DNA from: Streptomyces sp. SW4
GTDB lineage: Bacteria; Actinomycetota; Actinomycetes; Streptomycetales; Streptomycetaceae
Assembly: GCA_003248315.1 (NCBI GenBank)
Contig: QKWM01000001.1
Span: 186,001-250,000 of the forward strand
Direction: 5' to 3'
DNA length: 64,000 bases
Shown: positions 21,239-32,151 of the stretch, in pieces
Numbering within the stretch: position 1 is the stretch's first letter
Layout of the letters: each line of letters begins with the position of its first letter
Position numbers and translations under genes: made by a program
The notes under the pieces: generated by a model
The model's input: the letters and a program-made list of their open reading frames with translations, nothing else
The model's database searches: none
What the model was told of the DNA's origin: nothing

Positions 21239-22296
21239 GTGACCCAGACCGCGCCGCGTCCCACGCTGGAGGCCGTGGCCGCGCGGGCCGGGGTCTCGCG
21301 GGCCACCGTGTCCCGGGTGGTCAACGGCGCGGCCGGCGTGCGGGAGTCGCTGGTGGAACGGGTACGGCGGGCCGTGGAGGAACTGGGGTACGTCCCCAAC
21401 CAGGCCGCCCGCAGCCTGGTGACGAAACGGCACGACGCCGTCGCCGTGGTCGTCGCCGAACCGGAGACCCGGGTCTTCGCCGACCCCTACTTCGCCCTGC
21501 AGCTGCGCGGCATCAGCAAGGAACTGACGGCCCACGACAACCAGCTCGTCCTGCTGCTCACCGAGGGCCGCGAGGACCACGCCCGGGTCGGCCGCTACCT
21601 CGCCGGCGGACACGTGGACGGCGCCCTCGTCTTCTCCCTGCACCTCGACGACCCGCTGCCCGGCCTGATCCGGCGGGCCGGGGTGCCGACCGTGTTCGGC
21701 GGACGGCCGGGCTGGAGCGACGACGGCGGTACGGACGCGGTGTACGTCGACAGCGACAACCGCGGCGGCGCCCGGGAGGCCGTGCGCCATCTCGTCGGCC
21801 TCGGACGCACCCGCATCGCGCACATCACCGGCCCCCTCGACCAGACCTCCGCGGCCGACCGGCTGGCCGGCTTCCACGACGTCCGGGGCGACACCGCCCC
21901 GAGCTGGTCGCGCACGGCGACTTCACGCCGGGCGGCGGAGAGCGGGCGATGCGGGAACTGCTCGGCCGGTGCCCCGGCCTGGACGCCGTGTTCGCGGCGA
22001 ACGACCTCACCGCCGCCGGGGCCCTGCGCGTGCTGCGCGAGCACGGCCGGCGGGTCCCCGAGGACGTGGCCGTGGTGGGCTTCGACGACATGCTGCCGGT
22101 CGCCGAGCAGACGGATCCGCCGCTGACGACCGTGCGTCAGGACATCGAGGAGATGGGCCGTCTGATGGCCCGTCTGCTGCTGCGCGGCCTCGGTCCCGGA
22201 GCGGACGAGACGCCGGCCGGGAACGGGACCGGCCCGGCCGTCGCCGGGTCCGGCGTGGTCCTGCCGACGACCCTGGTCCGCCGCGCCTCGGCCTGA
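21239..22296 (+). CDS. LacI-family transcriptional regulator
   Basis: Regulator of about 352 residues. The N-terminal helix-turn-helix and hinge are TLEAVAARAGVSRATVSRVV and LGYVPNQAARSLVT; the periplasmic-binding-protein-like domain follows (DGALVFSLHLDD, VYVDSDNRGGAREAVRHL, DAVFAANDLTAAGALRVL). It probably senses a sugar. GTG 21239 follows GAGGAGG. One base is missing near 21902. It lies 71 bp downstream of the laccase on the same strand, so it may control the redox locus; that link is inference. Confidence 0.9.
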
Positions 22297-22444
22297 GCGC
22301 CCGGCGCCGGGACGGTCACCGGCGGCTTCCGCGCGCCGCCGTGCGCACCGGCACCGCGCCGGTCACCATCGGGGGACGGCCGGCGCGGGCGGTGTTGACG
22401 GCGCGTTGATCGAACGTTTTTCGCCGACCGGCACGATCCCGGTC

Positions 22445-22690
22445 ATGCACATCGACACGACCACGGCGCCCCGTCTCACCTGGCAGGACGAGGCGCTGTG
22501 CGCACAGACCGGGGCCGACTTCTTCTTCCCCGAGCCCGGCAGTTCGGTACGCGAGGCGAAGCGGATCTGCGGCCTCTGCCCGATCCGCGCGGCCTGCCTG
22601 GAGTACGCGCTCGACCACGACGAGCGCTTCGGCGTCTGGGGCGGCCTGTCCGAGAAGGAACGGCTCGCCCTGCGGCGCCCCGCCCCCTGA
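22445..22690 (+). CDS. WhiB-like iron-sulfur regulatory protein
   Basis: Short Wbl protein of 81 residues. Four cysteines (19, 42, 45, 51, with spacing CxxC then C) bind a [4Fe-4S] cluster, and GVWGG follows at about residue 62. The usual basic C-terminal DNA-contact tail is brief (LALRRPAP). ATG 22445 is chosen because the sequence upstream is not family-like; the ribosome site is weak. Which Wbl subfamily it belongs to cannot be settled by eye. The frame is intact. Confidence 0.9.
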   Translation: MHIDTTTAPRLTWQDEALCAQTGADFFFPEPGSSVREAKRICGLCPIRAACLEYALDHDERFGVWGGLSEKERLALRRPAP

Positions 22691-22766
22691 GCACCGGCGG
22701 CGGGCGGCCCGAGCGCCGGCGGCCGGGGCGCCCGACCACCGGCGCCGGTGCACCGGGCGGCCGTTC

Positions 22767-23768
22767 TCAGCCGGCGGCGCGGGCCGTCATCCGGGCCTTG
22801 CGGGCCGCCAGCTTCTCGTCGAACTTGGCGGCCTCGGCGTCCAGCCCGCCCATGTACAGGCCCAGTTCCTCCTGCGCCTTGACGCCCTCGGGGCCGAGCC
22901 CGTCGATCTCCATGATCTTCAGGAAGCGCAGCACCGGCTGGAGCACGTCGTCGTGGTGGATGCGCAGGTTGTAGACCTCGCCGATGGCCATCTGGGCGGC
23001 GGCCCGCTCGAAGCCGGGAATGCCGTGCCCGGGCATCCGGAAGTTGACGACCACGTCCCGCACCGCCTGCATCGTCAGGTCGGGCGCGATCTCGAACGCC
23101 GCCTTGAGCAGGTTGCGGTAGAAGACCATGTGCAGGTTCTCGTCGGTCGCGATGCGGGCCAGCATGCGGTCGCAGACCGGGTCGCCGGACTGGTGGCCGG
23201 TGTTGCGGTGGGAGATGCGGGTGGCCAGCTCCTGGAAGGCGACGTAGGCGACCGAGTGGAGCATCGAGTGCCGGTTGTCCGACTCGAAGCCCTCGCTCAT
23301 GTGGGCCATGCGGAACTGCTCCAGCTTGTCGGGGTCGACCGCCCGGGAGGTGAGCAGGTAGTCGCGCATCACGATGCCGTGCCGGCCCTCCTCGGCGGTC
23401 CAGCGGTGCACCCAGGTGCCCCAGGCGCCGTCGCGGCCGAAGAGGGTGGCGATCTCGTGGTGGTAGCTGGGCAGGTTGTCCTCGGTCAGCAGGTTGACGA
23501 CGAGGGCGATCCGGCCGATCTCGGTGACCTTGGACTGCTCCTTCTCCCAGGCCTCGCCGTCCTCGAACTGGCCGGGGAAGTTGCGTCCGTCGCTCCAGGG
23601 CACGTACTCGTGCGGCATCCAGTCCTTGGCCACCTTCAGGTGCCGGTTCAGCTCCTTCTCGACCACTTCCTCCAGCGCGTACAGCAGCCGGGCGTCGGTC
23701 CAGCCGGAAGAGGTGCCGAGATGGGGCGAGGTGATCGTCACGAAGAACTCCATGGGGACGTGCGGCAC
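22767..23768 (-). CDS. Acyl-[acyl-carrier-protein] desaturase (DesA type)
   Basis: Soluble diiron fatty-acyl-ACP desaturase of 333 residues. Iron-ligand motifs are visible: the first helix with EENLPSYHH-like TEDNLPSYHHEI, then TAEEGRHG, and ATDENLHMVF near the C-terminal half. It introduces a double bond into acyl chains for membrane lipid adjustment. GTG 23768 has a GGAG about 9 bp upstream; an ATG at 23753 is possible. A 15-bp-period repeat array lies 40 bp upstream and is probably its operator. The frame is intact. Confidence 0.9.
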   Translation of the reverse strand: MPHVPMEFFVTITSPHLGTSSGWTDARLLYALEEVVEKELNRHLKVAKDWMPHEYVPWSDGRNFPGQFEDGEAWEKEQSKVTEIGRIALVVNLLTEDNLPSYHHEIATLFGRDGAWGTWVHRWTAEEGRHGIVMRDYLLTSRAVDPDKLEQFRMAHMSEGFESDNRHSMLHSVAYVAFQELATRISHRNTGHQSGDPVCDRMLARIATDENLHMVFYRNLLKAAFEIAPDLTMQAVRDVVVNFRMPGHGIPGFERAAAQMAIGEVYNLRIHHDDVLQPVLRFLKIMEIDGLGPEGVKAQEELGLYMGGLDAEAAKFDEKLAARKARMTARAAG

Positions 23769-23807
23769 AGCGGAGCTCCGGCGAGCGGTGCCGGAACTTA
23801 CGGGATC

Positions 23808-23852
23808 GTAGGCTACGAATCCGTAGGTTACGACCCCGTAGGTTAAACGCGG
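23808..23852. repeat. Three tandem 15-bp repeats upstream of the desaturase (candidate operator)
   Basis: Core TAGG(C/T)TA begins at 23809, 23824 and 23839, exactly 15 bp apart, within units GTAGGCTACGAATCC, GTAGGTTACGACCCC and GTAGGTTAAACGCGG. The first copy also contains the perfect palindrome TCGTAGGCTACGA. The array sits 40 bp upstream of the desaturase start, where a regulator would control transcription. The binding protein is unknown. Confidence 0.7.
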
Positions 23853-23894
23853 CGTAAAGGCCCCTGATCAGCGGGTCTGCCGGGATACGGAAAA

Positions 23895-23921
23895 GCCCCG
23901 GGAACCCGCAGGTCCCGGGGC
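23895..23921 (-). terminator. Intrinsic terminator downstream of ddaH
   Basis: Stem GCCCCGGGA / TCCCGGGGC (9 bp, 9-nt loop). On the minus strand it is followed directly by TTTT. It lies 23 bp beyond the ddaH stop, so it ends the minus-strand transcript and insulates the desaturase repeats. Confidence 0.75.
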
Positions 23922-23943
23922 CGTGAGGGGGTGCGCGCACCCG

Positions 23944-24718
23944 TCACGCATACAGCTCCCGCATCCGCACCGAGAGACACGTCACACAGCCCTCGAGCTT
24001 CTCGAACTCGCTGATGTCCACGACGACCGGCTCGAGGCCGAGGTCCGCGTACAGCTCCGCCGTCCGCGGCGCGCTCGCCGCCATCAGCAGCTTGTCCCCG
24101 CCGAGCAGCACCACGTGCGCCCCGGACTCCTCGGGCACCGGCAGGAACCGGGGGAACAGGGAGGGGCGTCCGTCTTCGGGATGTGCCCGACGACGGTCCC
24201 GTCCGGCAGTGCGGTCACGGCCGACTTCAGGTGCAGCACCTTGCTGACGGGCACGGCGACGACGCGCGCCCCAGCGGCTCGAAGGCCGCCCGCACCTGCT
24301 GGACGCCCGCCGCGTTGGTGCGCCCGCCGCGGCCGACGTAGATCGTGTCGCCGGTCTTCAGCACGTCCCCGCCGTCCAGGGTGCCCGGCTCCCAGATCCA
24401 GTTCACCGAGCAGCCCAGGCGGGCCACGGCCTCCTCGACCCCGGCGGTCTCCGCGCGGCGGGACTCGGCGCCGGGCCGCGTGATCAGCGCGACGTTCCGG
24501 AACATGACGACGGTGTCCTCGACGAAGACCGAGTCCGGGCAGTCGTCGGCCGGCTCGACCTCCAGCGTCTCCCAGCCGTGCGCGCGCAGCGCCGCCACGT
24601 ACGCCTCCCACTGCTCGACCGCGAGGTCGTGATCGACCTTCTCCCGCGCGATGTGCGTCACCAGGCCTTCGGCGAGTCGGGGGCTGGGGCGGCGGACGAG
24701 GGCCTTCTTGCTGGGCAC
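23944..24718 (-). CDS. ddaH: Dimethylarginine dimethylaminohydrolase (amidinotransferase superfamily)
   Basis: Guanidino-modifying enzyme of about 258 residues that hydrolyses N,N-dimethylarginine to citrulline and dimethylamine. Substrate and catalytic segments seen are [23 protein letters not shown], the His in [10 protein letters not shown] and the nucleophile Cys near the C-terminus in [14 protein letters not shown]. Two bases are missing, near 24274 and 24164. GTG 24718 is the start. A T-tailed hairpin follows the stop. Confidence 0.9.
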
Positions 24719-24814
24719 GTGCGGGTCTCCGTATCGGGGTCGCTGGACCGGCGCCCGATGGTGCGGCGCCGGTTGGCCATCATGCAGTGCGGGCCCGCGC
24801 CGGCGAAACCCCCG

Positions 24815-27094
<2,280 letters not shown>

Positions 27095-27104
27095 GCACCC
27101 GACG

Positions 27105-28729
27105 CTAGGCGGGAAACCCGACAGCTTCTGGCGTGATTTCCTTCAGTTCTCCCTCCTCCAGCAGCAGCCAGCGGGTGATCCCGATCGACTCCAGGAACGG
27201 CAGGTCGTGGCTGGCCACGATCAGCGCACCCTCGTACGACTCCAGGGCCGTGGTGAGCTGCCGCACGCTCGCCAGGTCCAGGTTGTTCGTCGGCTCGTCC
27301 AGCATCAGCAGCTGCGGCGCGGGCTCCGCCAGCATCAGCGCGGCCAGGGCCGCGCGGAAGCGTTCGCCGCCCGAGAGCGTCGCCGCCTTCTGGTCGGCCT
27401 TGGCGCCCCGGAACAGGAAGCGGGCCAGCCGCGCCCGGATCCGGTTGTTGGTGGCGTCGGGCGCGAACCGGGCCACGTTCTCGGCGACGCTCAGCTCGCC
27501 GTCGAGGACGTCGATGCGCTGCGGCAGGAACCGCAGCGGCACATGAGCCGTCGCCTCGCCCGCCACCGGCTCCAGCTCCCCGGCGATCGTGCGCAGCAGC
27601 GTCGTCTTGCCCGCGCCGTTGCGCCCGATCAGCGCGATCCGCTCCGGGCCGTGCAGGTCGCAGCCTCCTTCCACCCGGGCCCCGTAGGCCAGCTCCAGAT
27701 CGCGCAGGGTGAGCACGGTCCGGCCCGCGGGGACGGCCGTGTACGGCAGGTCGACGCGGATCTCGTCGTCGTCCCGGACCGCCTCGGCCGCCTCGTCGAG
27801 CCGTTCCTTGGCCTCGGCGAGCTTCTCCTCGTGCATGATGCGGTGCTTGCCGGCCGCGACCTGGGCCTGGCGCTTGCGCTCACCCATGACGACCTTGGGT
27901 TCCCGCTTGGTGTCCCACATCTTCTGCCCGTACCGCTTGCGGCGGGCCAGCTTGACGTGGGCGTCGGCCAGTTCCTTCTTCTGCTTGCGCAGGTCGGCCT
28001 CGGCCACCCGCACCATGCGCTCGGCCGCCTCCTGCTCGACGGCGAGGGCCTCCTCGTACGCCGAGAAGTTGCCGCCGTACCAGGCCAGCTCCCCGGAGCG
28101 CAGGTCGGCGATCTGGTCGACCAGCTCCAGCAGCTCGCGGTCGTGACTGACGACGACCATCACCCCGGGCCAGGACGCGACGGCCGCGTGGAGCCGCCGC
28201 CGCGCGTACAGGTCGAGGTTGTTGGTCGGCTCGTCCAGCAGCAGGACGTCCGGCCGGCGCAGCAGCAGCGCCGCCAGCCGCAGCAGCACGGACTCGCCGC
28301 CGGACAGCTCGCCGACGGTGCGGTCGAGCCCGATGTGGCCGAGGCCGAGTTCGCCGAGCGTGGCCAGGGCGCGTTCCTCCACGTCCCAGTCGTCGCCGAC
28401 GGTCTCGAAGTGCTCCTCGGCCACGTCGCCCGCCTCGATGGCGTGCAGCGCGGCGCGCTGCGCGGCGATGCCGAGCGCCTCGTCGACCCGCAGGGCGGTG
28501 TCGAGCGTGACGTTCTGCGGGAGGTAGCCGACCTCGCCGGCGATCCGGACGGATCCCTCGGCGGGGTCAGCTCCCCGGCGATCAGTTTCAACAGGGTGGA
28601 CTTCCCCGAGCCGTTGACGCCGACGAGGCCGGTGCGGCCGGGGCCGAAGGCGGCGTCGAGCCCCTCGAAGACGGAGGTGCCGTCGGGCCAGGCGAAGGAG
28701 AGGGACGTACAGCTGATGGAAGTAGGCAT
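27105..28729 (-). CDS. ABC-F family ribosome-associated ATPase (antibiotic-resistance type candidate)
   Basis: Soluble twin-ABC protein of about 541 residues with no membrane segments. The first module has GVNGSGKSTLLKL, LSGGESVLL and LLLDEPTNNLD; the second has GRNGAGKTTLL, LSGGERFRAAL and LMLDEPTNNLD. Between them is a charged, Lys/Arg-rich linker of about 90 residues, the region that reaches the peptidyl-transferase centre in ABC-F proteins. One base is missing near 28566. A 250-nt structured leader with a micro-ORF precedes it, which strongly suggests antibiotic-responsive attenuation. It could instead be a housekeeping EttA-like factor, but the leader argues for resistance. Confidence 0.9.
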
Positions 28730-28853
28730 GCGGGCCTCCGCGGTTGCTTGAAGCGATCAGGGGCAAACGCGTATCGAGACACCGGGAGGCGCGACCGCCG
28801 CGGGAGGAACCGCCGAGGAGAGAGGAGAACCCGGGAAACGGGTCCGGGCAGAG

Positions 28854-28951
28854 AAAAAGCCCTGCTCGTCGGGGACGGCTCGCATGCCGAGGTCGCACGC
28901 TGCGCACACACTTCAGGTGTGACGCGGTGTCTCAGGACCTCAGACGAGCAA
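28854..28951 (-). promoter_or_regulatory. Candidate transcription attenuator in the ABC-F leader
   Basis: On the minus strand, TTGCTCGTC (28951-28943) pairs with GACGAGCAG (28870-28862), followed within 4 nt by TTTTT (28858-28854). Inside, GAGGTC (28941-28936) pairs with GACCTC (28894-28889). The centre holds a further hairpin around CACAC-CTGAA-GTGTG. The first arm is the micro-ORF itself, so a ribosome sitting there would prevent the T-tailed stem from forming. Regulation is inferred. Confidence 0.6.
28940..28951 (-). CDS. Three-codon leader micro-ORF (Met-Leu-Val)
   Basis: TTG CTC GTC TGA preceded by GGAG with 7 nt between it and the TTG, a good Streptomyces ribosome site. It lies about 30 nt into the predicted ABC-F transcript and forms the 5' arm of the attenuator stem. 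Such tiny ORFs serve as ribosome sensors in antibiotic-inducible leaders. That it is translated is inferred from position and ribosome site only. Confidence 0.5.
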   Translation of the reverse strand: MLV

Positions 28952-28988
28952 CGTCCTTCTCCAATCGACGGCAACAGGACCGCTGTAC

Positions 28989-29017
28989 AGCGTAAGGGAA
29001 ACCGGGAACGCCGTCAA
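28989..29017 (-). promoter_or_regulatory. Sigma-70-type promoter of the ABC-F leader
   Basis: On the minus strand, -35 TTGACG (29017-29012) and -10 TACGCT (28994-28989) are separated by 17 bp. Transcription should begin near 28982. The 12-bp perfect palindrome CGCTGTACAGCG (28981-28992) overlaps the -10 box and start point and could be an operator. Confidence 0.65.
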
Positions 29018-29083
29018 CCCCCTTTCCCGGTACGGATTTCCCGGGCCGGTCCCCGACCGGCCCGCCACCCCGAGGAGACCCCC

Positions 29084-29750
29084 GTGACCGACGGCCCGCT
29101 CTCACTGCCGGCCCGCCTCTGCCTGCTCGCCTGGGACACCGCGCCGCCCGCGGCCCCGGCCGGCGCCCGCCCGCCCACCTGGTCCGGGCGGGTGCCCTGC
29201 TGGATCTGGCCCGGCGGGACCTGCTCCACGACGACGACGGCACCGTCACCCCCGCCGACCTCGACTCCCGCACCGGCGACGCGGCCCTGGACGGCCTGCT
29301 CGACCTCGTCCGCGAGTCCCTGCCGCACTCCTGGCGCACCTGGGTCACGCTGCGGGCGCGGATCACCTTCGACGCGGTCCGGGAGCAGCTGGTGAGCCAG
29401 GGCTGGGTGCGTGCCGAGAGAAGACGGGTCCTCGGTGTCTTCCCGTCCGTGGAGTACACCCTGGCCCGGGCCGCCGCCGTGCACGCCCTGCGCGAGGAGG
29501 CCCGCCGGACGCTGTACGGACCGGTGCCGGCCGCGCAGGTCCCCGCGCGCGACGCCGCCGTCGTCGCCCTGGCCGCCGCCGCCCGGCTGCGCGCCCTGGG
29601 CACCGCCCGGGACCGCGCGGCCCACACCGAGCGGCTGGGGAACTGACCGCGCGCGCGGCCGAGGGCGCCGGCCCCCGGGCGGTCGCGCGGGAACTGTGCG
29701 CGGCGCTGGACCCGGCGGGTGCCGGGGCCGTGGCGCCGACGGCCCGCTGA
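29084..29750 (+). CDS. GPP34 (GOLPH3-like) family protein
   Basis: About 222 residues after restoring two bases, near 29177 and 29640. The first repair yields AHLVRAGALLDLARRDLLH; the second carries the frame past an early stop at 29646 to a typical alpha-helical C-terminus ending VAPTAR. The N-terminus (DGPLSLPARLCLLAWD) and EQLVSQGWVRAERRRVLGVFP are GPP34 hallmarks. In eukaryotes the family binds phosphoinositides at the Golgi; the bacterial role is unknown. GTG 29084 follows GGAG. It converges with the SsgD-like gene. Confidence 0.85.
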
Positions 29751-29764
29751 GCGCGGCCGCGAAG

Positions 29765-30179
29765 TCAGCAGGTGCCGCGCATCAGCTCGGCGAGATCGCG
29801 GTCCAGGTCGAGCTGGAGGTGCTCCAGGCCGACCGGCACCAGCTCGTCGGTGGCCCGCAGGAACCGGCGCAGTTCGCCCGAACGGACGTGGATCACCGCG
29901 GTGCCCTCGGGGCGTGGAACTCCAGCACCGTGCGGTCGTACCCGTACGGCCGCACCCGGACGTCGCCGTGCCCCTCGGGCTCCTCCATGCCCGCGGCGAG
30001 CAGCTCGCGGGAGAAGGTCCAGCACACGTCCACGCCCTCCAGTGTGGCGGGGCCGGGAAGGTCATGCGGACGGCGAACGGGTCGCGCTGGTCGTAGTGCA
30101 GGATCGCGGGAATGCTCGGCATGCGCGGCGCGGCGGCGACGAGACGCGCCTCGACGGGCTGCTCGATGACGGTGGACAA
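29765..30179 (-). CDS. ssgD: SsgA-family sporulation/cell-division regulator (SsgD-like)
   Basis: SsgA-like protein of about 138 residues, a family confined to morphologically complex actinomycetes that steers septum placement and wall remodelling. Recognisable segments are RYGYDRTVLEFHAP-like PYGYDRTVLEFHAP, VCWTFSRELLAAG and GLEHLQLDLDRDLAEL. TTG 30179 is the start, behind GAGGGAGC. Two bases are missing, near 30052 and 29910. The symbol rests on resemblance to SsgD and on the gene neighbourhood; another paralogue is possible. Confidence 0.85.
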
Positions 30180-30443
30180 CGCCTTGCTCCCTCGTGACGG
30201 CTGGACGGACGTGGCGGGCGGACGGACGGGGCACTGGGAAAGACGACGGAACGCGCCGATCCGTGCACACGAGGTGCGAGTGACCTCTGTCACCGGGTTC
30301 ATGCTCCGCGGCGGGGCGCGAGTGGCACGGCTCTCCTCGCGTGCCCCGCGGGCCACTTGCCGCCGCGCGGGGTGCCGTGTTTGTCCGTAACGTGGGTATC
30401 CGTTCGCTGAGTGTGAGCTGATGGTGAGAAGGAGTGAGCGGAC

Positions 30444-30767
30444 ATGCCACGCGGATCCAGCTCCAAGCGGGAGCGGCAGTACGAGCACATCAAGGAGAGC
30501 GCCCAGGAACGCGGCGCGAGCACCGGCCGGGCCAAGGAGATGGCCGCCCGGACGGTGAACAAGGAACGCGCCCGGTCCGGCGAGTCCAAGACCGCGAGCA
30601 AGTCCTCCACGCGCGGGAAGTCGCCGAGCCAGCGCGGTGGCGAGCGGTCCGGGCAGGGCTCCAAGGGCCAGACGTACGACGAGCTGTACCAGGAGGCCAA
30701 GCGCCGCGACATCTCCGGCCGTTCGAACATGAACAAGAGCGAGCTGCAGCGCGCCCTGGGCAAGTGA
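30444..30767 (+). CDS. Small basic SAP/Rho-N-like protein ('plasmid stabilization protein')
   Basis: Highly charged protein of 107 residues. The N-terminal half is Lys/Arg/Ser-rich (RGSSSKRERQYEHIKESAQ). The C-terminal 40 residues form a SAP/Rho N-terminal-like helical unit (TYDELYQEAKRRDISGRSNM). Actinobacterial databases call such proteins plasmid stabilization proteins, but no partition function is shown. A nucleic-acid-binding role is likely. The ATG follows GAAGGAG. The frame is intact. Confidence 0.8.
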   Translation: MPRGSSSKRERQYEHIKESAQERGASTGRAKEMAARTVNKERARSGESKTASKSSTRGKSPSQRGGERSGQGSKGQTYDELYQEAKRRDISGRSNMNKSELQRALGK

Positions 30768-31072
30768 GCCCGCGCCCCTGCCCTCGCCGCGGCCCCGGGC
30801 CGCACGGTCCCCCGCGGCGACGCCGGTCCGTCCGCCGTCGCCGCGGGGTTCCGTGTGCCGCCGGCCGGCCGTCCCCGGCCGCTCCCGCCGCCTCCGCGAC
30901 TCCAAAGGCCCCGGCGGCCGCTCCTGTCACTCCTGCCTCCGCGACCCCGGAGGCCCCGTCCGCCGCTCCTGCCACTCCTGCCCTCTCGCGCCCGGCCTTC
31001 TGACCTGTGCCGTCCGGCCGGGGAGACCGGCCGTCACCCGAACGGGCGGGCACCCGTAGGCTCGTGGCCACC
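30768..31072. repeat. Pro/Ala-rich low-complexity spacer with imperfect repeats
   Basis: The 305-bp gap before endonuclease V contains no convincing gene. Between about 30882 and 30990 an imperfect unit of roughly 45 bp (containing GCCTCCGCGAC and CCGCTCCTG) occurs twice with a partial third copy. In one frame it would read as Ala-Thr-Pro repeats with no start or ribosome site. Confidence 0.5.
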
Positions 31073-31768
31073 ATGACGACCGTACGCATTCCCGAGGGCT
31101 GGCCCACCACGGAGGCGCAGGCCCGTGCCGTCCAGGACGAACTGCGGGCCCGCGTGGTGCTGGACGAACCGGGCCCGCCGCCCGGCACCGGCCACGTCAC
31201 CGGCGTCGACGTGGCCTACGACGACGACCGGGACGTCGTGGCCGCCGCGGCGGTCGTCCTCGACGCGGCGACGCTCACCGTGGTCGCCGAGGCCACCGCC
31301 GTCGGGCGGATCTCCTTCCCGTACGTCCCCGGTCTGCTCGCGTTCCGCGAGATCCCCACGGTGCTCGCCGCGCTCGGGGCGCTGGACCGCCCGCCCGGCC
31401 TGATCGTCTGCGACGGGTACGGCCTCGCCCATCCGCGCCGGTTCGGGCTCGCCAGCCACCTCGGCGTCCTCACCGGCCTGCCCACGATCGGCGTCGCCAA
31501 GAACCCCTTCACCTTCACGTACGACGAGCCCGACGCGCCGCGCGGCAGCACGGCGCCGCTGCGCGCGGGCGCCGAGGAGGTCGGCCGCGCCCTGCGCACC
31601 CGGGACGCGGTCAAGCCGGTGTTCGTCTCCGTCGGCCACCGCGTCGGCCTGGACACCGCCTGCGCGCACACGCTGGCGCTGACACCGGCGTACCGGCTGC
31701 CGGAGACCACGCGCCGGGCGGACGCACTGTGCCGCAGGGCGCTGCGCGACGCCCTGCACTCCGCCTGA
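31073..31768 (+). CDS. nfi: Endonuclease V
   Basis: Deoxyinosine 3'-endonuclease of 231 residues that nicks DNA beside deaminated adenine. Signature segments are GVDVAYDDD (metal-binding Asp), PYVPGLLAFREI (damage-recognition wedge with catalytic Glu) and CDGYGLAHPRRFGLASHLG. VGVAKNPF-like IGVAKNPF and VSVGHRVGLDTA complete the fold. ATG 31073; the frame is intact; it is probably monocistronic. Confidence 0.95.
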   Translation: MTTVRIPEGWPTTEAQARAVQDELRARVVLDEPGPPPGTGHVTGVDVAYDDDRDVVAAAAVVLDAATLTVVAEATAVGRISFPYVPGLLAFREIPTVLAALGALDRPPGLIVCDGYGLAHPRRFGLASHLGVLTGLPTIGVAKNPFTFTYDEPDAPRGSTAPLRAGAEEVGRALRTRDAVKPVFVSVGHRVGLDTACAHTLALTPAYRLPETTRRADALCRRALRDALHSA

Positions 31769-31802
31769 CCTCCGAGAGGGAACCGCACGAGGGCAGGGGC
31801 AG

Positions 31803-31850
31803 GCACCGGGGGAGCGCCGCACCGGGGGAGCACCGCGCCGGGGGAGCGCC
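31803..31850. repeat. 16-bp tandem repeat, three copies
   Basis: Units GCACCGGGGGAGCGCC, GCACCGGGGGAGCACC and GCGCCGGGGGAGCGCC follow one another without gaps, 34 bp downstream of endonuclease V. It may be simple replication slippage. The G5 runs are intact here. Confidence 0.8.
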
Positions 31851-31917
31851 GCTCCTCGGACGTCCCTGAGTATCCGTACGGATGTGCCGGCGCGGGCCGC
31901 CCCGGCAGCCTGGCGGC

Positions 31918-32070
31918 ATGACGACACACCGCGCCCCGAAGCCCGCAGCCCGCACCCGCCGGCCCGTGGAGCGCGCCGTCGTGTTCGCACTCCTCGTCGC
32001 GGTGCCGGCGGGGGCGGCCTGGCTCGGCGGGATGATCTACACGATCGCCGTGTTCGCCCTGGGCCGCTGA
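31918..32070 (+). CDS. Small single-span membrane protein
   Basis: 50 residues: a basic N-terminus (THRAPKPAARTRRP) followed by a hydrophobic stretch of about 30 residues (VFALLVAVPAGAAWLGGMIY and onward) that could form one or a hairpin of two helices. There is no recognised family and the ribosome site is weak. Steady third-position GC and a clean start support a real gene; function unknown. Confidence 0.55.
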   Translation: MTTHRAPKPAARTRRPVERAVVFALLVAVPAGAAWLGGMIYTIAVFALGR

Positions 32071-32151
32071 GGAACCGCCCCTCCCGGCCCTGGCCGGCTG
32101 AGGAAACGGCGCCTGCGCGGTGCCCCGGTGCGGGCAGCGCGAGACCGGAGC

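Noticed and set aside
28858..28907. A 42-codon leader peptide starting ATG on the minus strand near 28886
   Set aside because: It has no convincing ribosome site, and its codons cover the T tract and 3' arm of the attenuator; the three-codon ORF with GGAG fits the regulatory logic better.
29641..29646. Stop codon of the GPP34 gene at 29644-29646
   Set aside because: One added G in the run before it continues into a typical GPP34 C-terminal helix ending at 29750, giving the normal family length.
30434..31003. Pro/Ala-rich protein-coding frame over the gap before endonuclease V
   Set aside because: It overlaps the small basic protein gene in another frame, lacks a ribosome site and start, and its repeats are what GC-rich low-complexity DNA gives by chance.
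31803..31850. Short CRISPR-like or iteron array
   Set aside because: The units are contiguous 16-mers with no spacers, only three copies, and no cas or rep gene nearby; a simple tandem duplication explains it.
32070..32151. Terminator or regulatory element after the small membrane protein
   Set aside because: Only short imperfect GC repeats (GGCCGCTGAGGAA-type copies) are visible; no stem of useful length.
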